DNA of 64,000 nucleotides from Salinisphaeraceae bacterium (lineage in GTDB: Bacteria > Pseudomonadota > Gammaproteobacteria > Nevskiales > Salinisphaeraceae), in the NCBI GenBank assembly GCA_002683405.1, contig NYTH01000006.1, positions 49,080 to 113,079 on the forward strand, given 5' to 3'. Position 1 is the first letter of the stretch; each line of letters starts with the position of its first letter. The notes beneath the pieces are model-generated. The model searched no databases. It was not told the origin of the DNA and worked only from the letters and a program-made list of their open reading frames with translations. A program made the translations under genes and the position numbers. Below, piece by piece: positions 54,041 through 62,961 of this stretch.

Positions 54041-55024
54041 TCAGGCGTGTTGAAAAAATCCGCGGCCGCGGGCCAGGCTCGCAGCATCGAGTATCGAGTG
54101 CAGCAGCATGGAGTGATCGGCACGGCCGCTGCCGGCCAGATCGTAGGCGGTGCCGTGCGCCACCGTGGTATGCACGTAGGCCGGGCCCAGGAAGACCACG
54201 CTATTGCCCGAAAACCCCCAGGTTTTCAGGGCAATATGGCCTTGATCGTGGTACATGGCGATAACCGCGTCGTGCCGGCCCTCGATGCAGTGGCGAAAAA
54301 TCGAATCTGGGCCAATCGGGCCCTCGATGTCCAGGCCATCGGCGGCGGCCCGCGCCACCGCCGGGGTGATGGCCTGGTCTTCCTCGGTACCCTGCGCATG
54401 CGGATTAAAACCAGCCACGCCGATACGACCCCGGCCCACGCCCCACGCTCGCATGGCCTGGGCCAGCCGCTGGATCAGTCCGGACACGGCAGGCTGGGTA
54501 ATCAGGGCGCTAACCTCGCGCAAAGGCACGTGATCGGTGAGATGGGCTATGACCAGGGGCCCCGAGCGCAATACCAGATAGGCCTTGTCCCTGAGCGTGG
54601 ACAGGCTTTCCAGTTTGCCGGCCATTTTCAGCGCGTCGCTGCTGATGGGGCCCATGACCGAGCCCTCCAGCGCCCCGCCGCGGGCCAACTCGTCCGCCTG
54701 GTCCAGCCAGCGGCCGGAGGCGGCACCGGCGTCTTCGCGATCTTCGCCAAAGCAAATATCGGCCGCCGCGAACGGCGAACCCGCCAGCACATCCACAACA
54801 TTGGCTTCGTCGCTGAGCGCGGTGGTGTCGCGCACGGCGCGTATTCGCAGCTTCGCGCCGGTGATTTCGATGGCGCGCGCCACCACTTCCGGGCTGCCGA
54901 TAATTACCGGCCGGCAATGTTGCTTGATTGTGCCCGAAGCCCAGGCCTGGATCGTAACCTCGGCGCCGATGCCGTTGGGATCGCCCGTGACGACGCCGAT
55001 GCGGGGCAGCTCGTTCTGTCCCAT
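54041..55024 (-). CDS. pdxA: PdxA-family dehydrogenase (possible cis-diol carboxylate dehydrogenase), paralogue of 49426-50421
   Basis: A 327-residue PdxA-family protein, similar along its length to the one at 49426, with GDPNGIGAEV, AHLTDHVPL, YHDQGHIALK and GTAYDLAGSG. It starts at ATG 55024 and lies one base after the GntR stop. In the same direction upstream are the meta-cleavage hydrolase and extradiol dioxygenase genes, so it belongs to a catechol-forming route. As in TphB it could convert a cis-diol carboxylate to a catechol with loss of CO2, replacing a BenD-type SDR, which is missing here. Confidence 0.88.
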   Translation of the reverse strand: MGQNELPRIGVVTGDPNGIGAEVTIQAWASGTIKQHCRPVIIGSPEVVARAIEITGAKLRIRAVRDTTALSDEANVVDVLAGSPFAAADICFGEDREDAGAASGRWLDQADELARGGALEGSVMGPISSDALKMAGKLESLSTLRDKAYLVLRSGPLVIAHLTDHVPLREVSALITQPAVSGLIQRLAQAMRAWGVGRGRIGVAGFNPHAQGTEEDQAITPAVARAAADGLDIEGPIGPDSIFRHCIEGRHDAVIAMYHDQGHIALKTWGFSGNSVVFLGPAYVHTTVAHGTAYDLAGSGRADHSMLLHSILDAASLARGRGFFQHA

Positions 55025-55025
55025 G

Positions 55026-55835
55026 TCAGTCGAGTATTCCGGTGAGATAGGGTTTGTGCACGATGTGCGCCTCCATGATCTGCTGGGCCCGATCCGTCTG
55101 GCCACTGGCCACGGCGTGGGCAATCTCCACGCGCTCGGCGTTGAGTGTGTCGGTGGTTTTGGGCAGCACTTCGGGCAGGCCTTGCCATAAATAAAAACTC
55201 GACAGCCGGTTCCAGGAAGCGCTGGCGTCGCTGATCACCGCCGAACGGGCCATGTAGCGTAGCTGCTGATGGAAGTCGCCGATGCAGGCGATGTAGTGCT
55301 CATTTTCGGCCGCCGCGCCCAGGCCCGCGTAACGATTCTGCTCGGCAATGCGCACCAGCAGCTCGCCCTCTTCCGGGGTTTGCCGCTGTGAGGCGAGCGA
55401 GGCGATCAGGGCCTCTATCCGGGCCAGGCCCAGGAACATGTCGGCGATTTCGGTGCGCGTGGGCGCCACCACGCGGTAGCCGATTTGCGGCAGCACGTCG
55501 ATGTAGCCGCGCGTGTTCAAATAATTAAGGGCCACCGCCACCGGGTGTCTGCTGGCGCCGAATTCCTCGGCCAGTTCGCTGCTGGAAATATCCTCGCCAA
55601 AGCCGTATTTGCCGGTGGTCAGCCGGTATTCCAGCTCCGCGGCGATCAGCCCTGCCTTGCCCGAGGGCCCGGCCCGGCGCGCGCCGGCCAGGCCGGAGGG
55701 CTTCATGGGCCGGGCGTAGCCGGGCGGAAGGTGCTGCTTCTGAGTGGATGATTCGTTCATGTCTATGCTTTTGTCGGCGCGGCTGGAAGCTTTCCCTGCC
55801 AGTTTGTCTGCAATGTAGGAAACACGCGAACCCAT
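55026..55835 (-). CDS. GntR/FadR family transcriptional regulator
   Basis: A GntR-type regulator with a winged helix-turn-helix (FGEDISSSELAEEFGASRHP then VAVALNYLNTRGYIDVLPQ) and a helical FadR/FCD-like ligand domain after residue 130 (IADMFLGLARIEALIASLA). The longest frame starts at ATG 55835; ATG 55760 (MNESSTQKQ) is a realistic alternative, and neither has a strong ribosome site. It is in the same operon as the pdxA-like and ring-cleavage genes. A near-palindrome at 57608-57625 could be its operator. Confidence 0.85.
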   Translation of the reverse strand: MGSRVSYIADKLAGKASSRADKSIDMNESSTQKQHLPPGYARPMKPSGLAGARRAGPSGKAGLIAAELEYRLTTGKYGFGEDISSSELAEEFGASRHPVAVALNYLNTRGYIDVLPQIGYRVVAPTRTEIADMFLGLARIEALIASLASQRQTPEEGELLVRIAEQNRYAGLGAAAENEHYIACIGDFHQQLRYMARSAVISDASASWNRLSSFYLWQGLPEVLPKTTDTLNAERVEIAHAVASGQTDRAQQIMEAHIVHKPYLTGILD

Positions 55836-55841
55836 TGCGGC

Positions 55842-56663
55842 TTACCGGGCAAAAAAATCGGTGACAAGCATATTGAACCGGGCGTTGTGTTCAATCTGCG
55901 TCCAGTGGCCGCACTGGCCGAATACATGCAACTCGGAAGGCGCGATCAACTCGTGCAGGCGCAGGGAACTGGACACCGGCAGAATGCGGTCCTCGCGCCC
56001 GTGGATTATCAGGGTGGGTTTTTCAATGCCGCGGATGTCGTCATCGTCGCTGGCCAGGGCTTTTATCCAGCGCTGCCGGGGCGCGGGAAACATGGCGCTA
56101 TAGGCCTCCTGGATGCCGGGCCGAATGCTGGCCTGGTAGCGTAGTTGCGCCAGTTCGTCGGTGACCAGATCGCGGTTGAAGGCGAACGAGTCCAGAAGCG
56201 CGCGCATGTTTTCAAGAGAGGGCGTATAACCCCAGGCCTGGTCCAGCCCCGGCGTGAGTTCGAACTGCGTGCCCGCCGCCCCCATGAGCACCACCCGGCG
56301 CACGCGCTCGGGATGGCGAATGGTCAGTGCCAGCGAGAGGGCGCCGCCGAAGGAGTTGCCCACCAGATCGACCTCGGATAAATCCATGGCGTCGAGAAAG
56401 CCGACGATATGCTCCAGCCAGGTGGGCATGTCGTAGTTAGTCCCGTCCGGGCGCTCGGTGTAGCCAAAGCCCAGGATGTCGGGGGCCAGCACGCGGTATT
56501 TTCTGGCCAGCTCGGGAATGCACAGCCGCCAGTTAGCCCAGGCGGTAACGCCCGGGCCCGAACCGTGGATGAGTACCACGGGCGCGCCGCTGCCCTGATC
56601 GTGATAATTCGTGGTTATGCCGCCGGCATCCACGCTTGCGCCAATTTCGGGATTGTCGGACAT
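55842..56663 (-). CDS. Meta-cleavage product hydrolase (alpha/beta hydrolase, XylF/BphD type)
   Basis: A 273-residue alpha/beta hydrolase. It has LIHGSGPGVTAWANWRL (oxyanion region typical of meta-cleavage-product hydrolases), the nucleophile elbow VGNSFGGALS (Ser104), IIHGREDRILP (Asp) and QCGHWTQIEH (His). It cleaves a carbon-carbon bond in the dienoate formed by ring meta-cleavage. It follows the extradiol dioxygenase gene by one base, consistent with sequential steps. ATG 56663. Confidence 0.92.
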   Translation of the reverse strand: MSDNPEIGASVDAGGITTNYHDQGSGAPVVLIHGSGPGVTAWANWRLCIPELARKYRVLAPDILGFGYTERPDGTNYDMPTWLEHIVGFLDAMDLSEVDLVGNSFGGALSLALTIRHPERVRRVVLMGAAGTQFELTPGLDQAWGYTPSLENMRALLDSFAFNRDLVTDELAQLRYQASIRPGIQEAYSAMFPAPRQRWIKALASDDDDIRGIEKPTLIIHGREDRILPVSSSLRLHELIAPSELHVFGQCGHWTQIEHNARFNMLVTDFFAR

Positions 56664-56664
56664 G

Positions 56665-57561
56665 CTAAAGCTCGATATCCAGCCCGTAGCCGCCGGTTTC
56701 CGGTTTGTGGCCGAAGATGTCGCCGCCGTAATACTCCTGTTGGGCCAGTGCCTTGCGGGCCCCCCAGCCCAGCTCCATCAGCCAGCCCGAGGGGGTAGCG
56801 GAGTAGAAGGTCAGCGCCTGGTCGTTGGAGTGTTTGCCCAGTTGCAGGGCCACGTCGATGCCCCGGCCGCGGATGATGTCATGGGCCAGGCCCAGGTCAT
56901 CGAGTTCGGTGTATTCAAGCATTAAATGATTGATGCGCTTGGCCTGTGGCCCGGCGCCATAGGCAATCGAATGCTGGCGGTCGTTGCAGTGCATGAAGTA
57001 TAGCTCGGCCACATTGCCGTCAGGCATGGGCAGGCGGTATTCAACCCCCCCATTAAGCCCCAGCGCGCCGTAGAAGGCCGCCGCGGCGGGCACGTCATCC
57101 TCGCGCAGTATGCAATGCCCCAAGCCCTGATCGCCGGTAACAAAGCGCCCGAATAGCGGCCGGCCGGGGTGGAAGGGCTGGCGGGTAAGTACGTGGGCGC
57201 CAAAAAACACTTCGTTGCGGATATCGCCGGGGCTTTGCAAGTGCAGCATACCCAGCACCCGCCGCTCGGCGGCCTCGGCGTCGCTGGCCACCTGAAATTC
57301 CAGGCCGGCGTCGTCAAGCTGGCGGGCCATGGCATCGAAGGCGGCGGCGTCGGCCACTCGCCAGCCCATATAGGCCAGATCGTCTTCTGCGCTTTCATGT
57401 ACCACCAGCCGGTGATGCCAGTGGTCCATGCGCAGATAGAACCGATCTCCCTCGCCCTCGTTCAGCACCTCCAGGCCCACGCATTGGGTGGCGTAGACCT
57501 TCCAGGCGTCCAGATCGGTTGCGTTCAATCCCAGATAACCTAACTCCGTGACAGCGGCCAT
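56665..57561 (-). CDS. Extradiol (meta-cleavage) dioxygenase, two-domain BphC type
   Basis: A 298-residue type I extradiol dioxygenase with two glyoxalase/VOC domains. The C-terminal domain holds the iron ligands His149 (QGLGHCIL), His212 (INHLMLE) and Glu263 (WLMELGW), and the catalytic residues around YSATPSGW. It cleaves a catechol-type ring next to a hydroxyl group. It leads the minus-strand operon 57561-54041 and is divergent from the dioxygenase genes, sharing the 113-base gap 57562-57674. Confidence 0.93.
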   Translation of the reverse strand: MAAVTELGYLGLNATDLDAWKVYATQCVGLEVLNEGEGDRFYLRMDHWHHRLVVHESAEDDLAYMGWRVADAAAFDAMARQLDDAGLEFQVASDAEAAERRVLGMLHLQSPGDIRNEVFFGAHVLTRQPFHPGRPLFGRFVTGDQGLGHCILREDDVPAAAAFYGALGLNGGVEYRLPMPDGNVAELYFMHCNDRQHSIAYGAGPQAKRINHLMLEYTELDDLGLAHDIIRGRGIDVALQLGKHSNDQALTFYSATPSGWLMELGWGARKALAQQEYYGGDIFGHKPETGGYGLDIEL

Positions 57562-57607
57562 GGATCACACTCCCCTATGTGAATTGCAAACCCAATGAGT
57601 AACATAG

Positions 57608-57625
57608 TAACATGGTACCCTGTTA
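57608..57625. promoter_or_regulatory. Near-perfect palindrome TAACA...TGTTA (putative operator)
   Basis: TAACATGGTACCCTGTTA has TAACA/TGTTA arms and a GGTACC core, with a single mismatched pair. It lies in the 113-base divergent gap between the extradiol dioxygenase (57561, minus) and the oxygenase alpha gene (57675, plus). AGTAACAT is repeated directly just upstream (57597-57611). The GntR protein encoded at 55026 in the same cluster is the likely binder. TTGCAA near 57587 may be part of a weak -35 box. Confidence 0.45.
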
Positions 57626-57674
57626 GTGTGCGAGATGAAACCTGTGGAAGACACAAAGACGGGGAGAGCGAAAA

Positions 57675-59054
57675 ATGGCAGTCACGGCCGATTATTTGCA
57701 TAGCTTCATAGACGAACAACCCGACCAGGGTATTTATCGTGTGCATCGCTCCATGTTCACGGATGAGGATTTATTCGAACTGGAGATGAGGCATATTTTC
57801 GAGGGCGGCTGGGTGTTCATGGCCCACGAAAGCCAGTTGCCCGATCCCTTCGACTTCATCACCGGCCACATCGGCCGCCAGCCGGTAATTATCAACCGCG
57901 ACAAGGCCGGTGGGCTGCAAGGTTTCATCAATGCCTGCCAGCACCGCGGCGCGCAGATCGAGCGCATGAGCCGCGGCAATCGCAAGCTGTTTACCTGCCC
58001 CTTCCACGGCTGGTGCTACCGCGCCAATGGCGAGCTGGCGAGCTGCGGCGACAGCGACAACACCCGCTATACCGAACAATTCGACAAACAGGCCCTGGGC
58101 CTGCCGCGCATACCCCAGGTGGCCGACTACCGGGGTTTTATATTTGCCAGCCTCAATGCCGACGTGCCGCCATTGGATCAGCACCTGGGGCAGGCGGCGC
58201 GCTGCATCGATCACATCGTGGATCAGCACCCCGAGGGCAAGCTGGAAGTGCTGCCGGGTAAGCAGTTCTATACGTTCGAGGGCAACTGGAAGCTACAAGC
58301 CGAAAACGGCGTGGACGGCTATCACGTGGGCACCATCCACGCGAACTATGTGCAGACCATCGCCAACCGCAAGAAAATCCGCGCCGAGCAGGATGGCGTC
58401 AAGCCCATGGACGTCGGGTCCCTGGGCGGTGAATTGCCGAACGGCTTTTACGCCTTCGAAAACGGCCACGTCATGCTCTGGAACGAATGGACCAATCCCC
58501 AGGCGCGCTCGGCTTATCCGCTGCTGCCCGAGCTGACCGAGCGCTATGGCCCCACCATCGCCAAGTGGATGACCGGCTACATGCGCAACATGCTCATCTA
58601 TCCCAATGTCTTTCTCATGGACCAGATGAGTTCGCAAATCCGCATGTTCCGGCCGCTGTCGGTAAACCGTACCCAGGTCACCTCGATGTGCTTCGCGCCG
58701 GTGGACGAAGACCCGGCTATGCGTACCCATCGCATCCGCCAGTTCGAGGATTTCTTCAACGCCAGTGGCATGGCCACCCCCGACGACCTGGCCGCCTTCA
58801 ACGCCAGCCAGGCCGGGTTCGAGGCGCGGCAGGTGGAGTGGAACGACCTCTCGCGGGGGGCGGCCTCGCAGGTAGAAGGGCCCGATGCCCTGGCCCGGGA
58901 GTTGGGGCTGCGGCCGCTGTATTGCGGCACCAACCTGGAGGACGAGGGTATCTACCTGAATCAACACCGCCGCTGGCTGGAAATGCTCGAGGCCGGGCTG
59001 GAGCGCGACGCGCACCAGGCCGCCGCCGCGGGAGGGCAACGCCATGTCGCTTAA
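57675..59054 (+). CDS. Ring-hydroxylating dioxygenase alpha subunit, BenA/AntA-like
   Basis: A 459-residue oxygenase alpha subunit. The Rieske site is ACQHRG (Cys88, His90) and CPFHGW (Cys108, His111), followed by the non-haem iron site NGVDGYHVGTIH (Asp214, His217, His222). The length and the MRHIFEGGWVFMAHESQLP start fit benzoate/anthranilate-type enzymes. It would dihydroxylate an aromatic acid. ATG 57675 follows GGGGAGAG. It overlaps the beta-subunit gene by 11 bases and faces the extradiol dioxygenase gene across 113 bases. Confidence 0.95.
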   Translation: MAVTADYLHSFIDEQPDQGIYRVHRSMFTDEDLFELEMRHIFEGGWVFMAHESQLPDPFDFITGHIGRQPVIINRDKAGGLQGFINACQHRGAQIERMSRGNRKLFTCPFHGWCYRANGELASCGDSDNTRYTEQFDKQALGLPRIPQVADYRGFIFASLNADVPPLDQHLGQAARCIDHIVDQHPEGKLEVLPGKQFYTFEGNWKLQAENGVDGYHVGTIHANYVQTIANRKKIRAEQDGVKPMDVGSLGGELPNGFYAFENGHVMLWNEWTNPQARSAYPLLPELTERYGPTIAKWMTGYMRNMLIYPNVFLMDQMSSQIRMFRPLSVNRTQVTSMCFAPVDEDPAMRTHRIRQFEDFFNASGMATPDDLAAFNASQAGFEARQVEWNDLSRGAASQVEGPDALARELGLRPLYCGTNLEDEGIYLNQHRRWLEMLEAGLERDAHQAAAAGGQRHVA

Positions 59055-59565
59055 AGCCGCCGAAATACCCCAGTCCCTGTCCCCGGAGATGGAAGCACAA
59101 GCGCGCGACTGTGTTATCCGCGAGGGTTGGCTGCTTGATCAGCGCGACTGGGATGCCTGGGTGGCGTTGTATACCGAGGACGCCGAATACTGGCTGCCAA
59201 GCTGGGATGACGAATACAACCTCACCCAGGACCCGCTCAACGAGCTTTCGCACATTTACTATTCCGACCGCACGGGTCTGGAAGACCGGGTGTTTCGGCT
59301 GCGCACCGAAAGATCGTTGGCCTCCACGCCGTTGCCGCGCACCTGCCATATGATTCAGGTGGCCCAGGTGCAACGGGAGGGCGACGACATCGTGGTGGGC
59401 TCGAACTGGACCACCCATTCCTATCGCCATGGCACGGCGAGTTATTTTTTCGGTCAGCAAACCCACCGGCTGCGTGACACCGAGGCGGGCCTGCGCATCG
59501 CCGCGCGCAAGGTGGTCGTGGCCAACGATTGCATTCCCAACGTGTTGGATATTTATAGCGTATAG
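59044..59565 (+). CDS. Ring-hydroxylating dioxygenase beta subunit
   Basis: A 173-residue beta subunit with the scaffold-type cone fold, recognisable from LLDQRDWDAWVALYTEDAEYW, LIYY-like IYYSDRTGLEDRVFRL and ARKVVVANDCIPNVLDIYSV. It holds the alpha3beta3 hexamer together. ATG 59044 overlaps the alpha gene by 11 bases, with GGGAGGG upstream. It differs from the other beta subunit at 61015, showing two separate oxygenase pairs. Confidence 0.93.
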   Translation: MSLKAAEIPQSLSPEMEAQARDCVIREGWLLDQRDWDAWVALYTEDAEYWLPSWDDEYNLTQDPLNELSHIYYSDRTGLEDRVFRLRTERSLASTPLPRTCHMIQVAQVQREGDDIVVGSNWTTHSYRHGTASYFFGQQTHRLRDTEAGLRIAARKVVVANDCIPNVLDIYSV

Positions 59566-59597
59566 AAAAACGGGGCAACTTCGGAGGAGAGGCAGCC

Positions 59598-60728
59598 ATG
59601 ATGGACTATCTTCGTTATTACCTGGGCCCGGCAGCCGTGCTGATCGGCATCGTCGGATTCGTGCTGGGCGGCAACTGGTTGTGGCTGGGGTTTTCCACCT
59701 ACGCCGTTTTTGCCGCGGCGGATATACTACTGCCGCGGGATACGGCGCAGAGGCAGATTTCGCGCCCCTTTTGGGCGGATCTGCCGCTGTATATCCACGC
59801 CTTCTTGCTGCCCACCCTCTACGTCGCCCTGGCAGGGCGGGCGATGGCGGACGGGGGCGCCGGCAACTGGAGCGGGCTGCAGATTGCCGGCGCCATTCTC
59901 ACCCTGGCCTGGTTGTCCGTGGTGCCCAATCTACCCATACAGCACGAGTTGATGCACCGGCGCGATGTTTTCTCGCGTAAGCTGGCTTTCATCCTGGGGT
60001 CACTGTACGGCGATCCGCTGCGGGATATCGCGCACACCACGAACCACCACTTGAACCTGGGCACCCCCGCCGACGGCGATACCGCTCGGCGGGGCGAGAC
60101 GATGTACACCTTCCCCCTGCGCGCGACCCTGGGTGCTTACCGGGATTCCATAGCTTCGGAAACGTCGCGTCTGGAAAGGCTGGGTAAGGGCTTTTGGAAT
60201 AGCGGAAACCGTTGTCTGCACGCACTGGCCTTTGTGGCGGCGGTCCTCACGGGGATCGCCTGGGCGGCGGGTATCGGCGCGGCCTCGATTGCTCTGATGG
60301 GTATTGCCATCGCCAAGTTGGTGGTAGAGGCCTTCAACTACTACCAGCATTACGGGCTGGTGCGGGTGCCCGGCACGCCTTACGACCGCCGGCATCTGTG
60401 GAACCACCTGTCCCCCGTGACTCGCGCCGTGGCAGTGGAAATCACCAATCATTCCGACCACCACATGGACAGTTACAAGCCTTTCTACCGTCTGCGCCCC
60501 GACCTGCAGGGCCCGCAGATGCCGAGCATTTTTCTGTGCTTCATGCTCGGCCTGTTCCCGCCGCTGTGGTATCGCTACGTGGCCATGCCCCGGCTCAAGG
60601 CCTGGGACCAGCACTACGCCACGCCGGACGAGCGGGCGCTGGCCCGCGAGGCCAACGCCAGAGCCGGCTGGCCCGACTGGTTCGACGAGATTCAGGCCGA
60701 CGACGGCCGTCTTGCCTCGTCTGGCTGA
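59598..60728 (+). CDS. AlkB/XylM-type membrane hydroxylase
   Basis: A 376-residue membrane di-iron hydroxylase of the alkane/xylene monooxygenase family. The histidine clusters are HELMH (residues 116-120), HTTNHH (146-151), NYYQHYG and NHSDHH, with hydrophobic segments at about 10-40, 62-82, 95-112, and 205-250. NYYQHYGLVR is the diagnostic AlkB-type motif. It would hydroxylate an alkyl or methyl side chain using a rubredoxin or reductase partner not seen here. It lies 32 bases after the beta subunit with a GGAGGAGAGG ribosome site. Confidence 0.92.
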   Translation: MMDYLRYYLGPAAVLIGIVGFVLGGNWLWLGFSTYAVFAAADILLPRDTAQRQISRPFWADLPLYIHAFLLPTLYVALAGRAMADGGAGNWSGLQIAGAILTLAWLSVVPNLPIQHELMHRRDVFSRKLAFILGSLYGDPLRDIAHTTNHHLNLGTPADGDTARRGETMYTFPLRATLGAYRDSIASETSRLERLGKGFWNSGNRCLHALAFVAAVLTGIAWAAGIGAASIALMGIAIAKLVVEAFNYYQHYGLVRVPGTPYDRRHLWNHLSPVTRAVAVEITNHSDHHMDSYKPFYRLRPDLQGPQMPSIFLCFMLGLFPPLWYRYVAMPRLKAWDQHYATPDERALAREANARAGWPDWFDEIQADDGRLASSG

Positions 60729-61014
60729 ACGCAATCAACCCACGGGAAAGACCCCGGCCATGGCGTTGACTCCCTCAGGCGCCCCTTATTGCGGCCAGGG
60801 GCAGGCGTCGGCGTCCATGGCATGAGGTTGGCGCGCCGCCGGTGCTTGGGGGCGGCTTCGGTCCATGGTTAGTTAGTTTCTGACCCAGAACAAACCGGAC
60901 GTACTGTCGGTGAATTTGACCTGCGCGAGGGTGCAATACGTGAGCCAAAAATTATAATCAGGGAGCGCCGTACGGGCCCGAAATGGCAAGCGCAGTAGTT
61001 TTGCAGGCATCCTC

Positions 61015-61509
61015 TCAAATGTTGTAGAAGTCCAGCACCTGATGCACCAGGTCGTTCTGGACGATGGTTTTCTTGCGCTGGATCAGCCAGTCGTCATTGA
61101 ACTGCACCAGCTGGTAGTGCGCATGGCCGAAATAAGTGGCCACGCGATCCTCGTAGACCGAATGCACGGTCCAGTGGCTGCGCACCGCCACGGCATCGCC
61201 GTGCGGGTCGGCGTGCATTATCTGAAAAAAATGAGTGGTGCGCGGCATGATCTGGGCCGAGGAGACTTTTTCAGTGCGCAGCCGGTACACGCGGGCTTCC
61301 AGGCCGATGCGGCTGTCGTAATAGATCAGGGATATATCGTTGGCCGGGTCGTCCACCAGCTTGCCGTCGCTGCGCCAGGCGGGCACCCAGTATTCGCAAT
61401 CCTCGGTGAACAGGGCCAGCCAGGTATCCCAGTCCCGGTCGTCCAGGGCGACCGCTTCGCGGCGCAGGAATGCCTCGATGCTTTGTTGTTCGATGGTGCC
61501 CAGGCTCAT
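61015..61509 (-). CDS. Ring-hydroxylating dioxygenase beta subunit (second pair)
   Basis: A 164-residue beta subunit with ALDDRDWDTWLALFTEDCEYWV, LIYYDSRIGLEARVYRLRT and YFGHAHYQLVQFNDDWLIQRKK. Its 3' end is almost identical at DNA level to the remnant at 50433-50573. ATG 61509, 16 bases after its alpha gene. The 286-base convergent gap 60729-61014 shows only a CGTACTGTCGGT 12-mer (60908) also found at 54023; no gene there. Confidence 0.93.
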   Translation of the reverse strand: MSLGTIEQQSIEAFLRREAVALDDRDWDTWLALFTEDCEYWVPAWRSDGKLVDDPANDISLIYYDSRIGLEARVYRLRTEKVSSAQIMPRTTHFFQIMHADPHGDAVAVRSHWTVHSVYEDRVATYFGHAHYQLVQFNDDWLIQRKKTIVQNDLVHQVLDFYNI

Positions 61510-61525
61510 AAGTGTCCCGCCAACC

Positions 61526-62953
61526 CTATTGTTCGAGCTCGGCTGCCACCGCCGCCTGCATGCGCTGCGCCCACTGGCCCAGTATGCCCACGTAGATGCC
61601 TTCGTCCGCCGCCTGGGTGCTGCTGAGCATGGGCTCTATCCCGAGGTTTTTGGCACTGCCGTTGGCGCCTTCCACCCAGCGCACCTGGCCGCGCGAAAGA
61701 TCGCTGTATTCCTTGCCGGCGGCGTAGGCGGCCATGTGGCAGTTACGGAATTCGTTCAGGTCGTCGGGCGTGGCCATGCCGCTGGCGTTGAAGAAATCCT
61801 CGTATTGCCGAATTCTTTTCTGCCGCAGTTCCGGCTTTTCGCCGCGCGGGGCAATGCAGTAGGTCACGGTTTCGGTGAGGTCCACCGACACCGGCCGCAC
61901 GATGCGGATTTGCGAACTCATCTGGTCCATGAGCAGCATGTTGGGAAACAGCAAGGTGTTGCGCACCATCTTGCCCATCCAGTCGGCGTCCACCTGGCCC
62001 AGGCGGCTGAGGTAATCATCGTAGCCGGCGAAGGCCGGACGCTCCGCGAAGTTGGGGTAGGGGGCGTAGAGCACGCCATGGCCGTTGCGGAAGGAAAAGA
62101 AGCCGGCCTCCACGCTGGCGTCCTTGCCCCACTTGGAAACATCGAGGTTGGACAGATTGCCGCCGGCGACTTTTTCCGCCCGGTTCTTGGCGGTCATCAT
62201 GTAATTGGCGTGCAGCACCGCCACGTGATAGCCGTCCAGCCCGTTTTCCACTGCCAGCTTCCAGTTGCCGGTGTAGGAATAGGCAGTCTCGCCGGCCAGC
62301 ACCCGCAGGTCGCCGTCGGGGGACTGGTTTACGAGCAGGTCGATGAAGCGGGTGGCATCGCCCAGGAATTCCGCAAGGCTGGCCGCCACCGGCGCCAGGC
62401 TGACGAAGATGAAGCCGCGATAGTTTTCCACCCGCGGCACGGGCTTGAGCCCCAGTTGGCGCTTGTCGAAACCGGGGGGATAGCCGCCCAGTTGTTCGTC
62501 GGTAATATGGCTGAGGCTGCCATCGGACTTGTAGGTCCAGCCGTGAAAGGGGCACATGTGGGCCCGCTTGTTGCCGGTTTTCTCGCGGCACACGCGTGCG
62601 CCGCGATGGGCGCAGGCGTTGAAAAAGGCCTTGATTTCACCGTCCTGACCGCGGGTGATGAGGATGGGCTGGCGGCCCAGTTTAAGGGTGATGAAGTCGT
62701 TGGCCTCGGGTATCTGACTTTCGTGCGCGGCATAAATCCAGTTGCCCTCGAAGATGTATTTCATCTCCAGTTCGAACAGGTGGGCGTTGGTATAAATGCC
62801 GCGCGAGGATTGGTAGTGGCCCTCGGCGTTGCGGAAGGCCGCTCGCGGAATCACATCGTCTCGCAGATGCTCAAGTATGTCGCGGGCGGGCGTGGCGGCG
62901 CGCGAGGCCGGCGCGCCATTCACACCGATCTGTTGTTCTTGCCTTACAGCCAT
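61526..62953 (-). CDS. Ring-hydroxylating dioxygenase alpha subunit (second pair), AntA/BenA-like
   Basis: A 475-residue oxygenase alpha subunit. The Rieske site is NACAHRG (Cys114, His116) and CPFHGW (Cys134, His137), and the iron site NGLDGYHVAVLH (Asp240, His243, His248). It resembles the 57675 protein (LFELEMKYIFEGNW, FLMDQMSSQIRI) but has an N-terminal extension of about 20 residues. It acts on an aromatic acid of unknown identity. It follows the one-domain extradiol gene by 8 bases and precedes its beta subunit by 16. Confidence 0.95.
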   Translation of the reverse strand: MAVRQEQQIGVNGAPASRAATPARDILEHLRDDVIPRAAFRNAEGHYQSSRGIYTNAHLFELEMKYIFEGNWIYAAHESQIPEANDFITLKLGRQPILITRGQDGEIKAFFNACAHRGARVCREKTGNKRAHMCPFHGWTYKSDGSLSHITDEQLGGYPPGFDKRQLGLKPVPRVENYRGFIFVSLAPVAASLAEFLGDATRFIDLLVNQSPDGDLRVLAGETAYSYTGNWKLAVENGLDGYHVAVLHANYMMTAKNRAEKVAGGNLSNLDVSKWGKDASVEAGFFSFRNGHGVLYAPYPNFAERPAFAGYDDYLSRLGQVDADWMGKMVRNTLLFPNMLLMDQMSSQIRIVRPVSVDLTETVTYCIAPRGEKPELRQKRIRQYEDFFNASGMATPDDLNEFRNCHMAAYAAGKEYSDLSRGQVRWVEGANGSAKNLGIEPMLSSTQAADEGIYVGILGQWAQRMQAAVAAELEQ

Positions 62954-62961
62954 GTGCGCCT

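Noticed and set aside
60729..61014. The CGTACTGTCGGT 12-mer shared with position 54023 as an IS end
   Set aside because: No transposase or paired inverted repeat is linked to either copy, so it may be chance.
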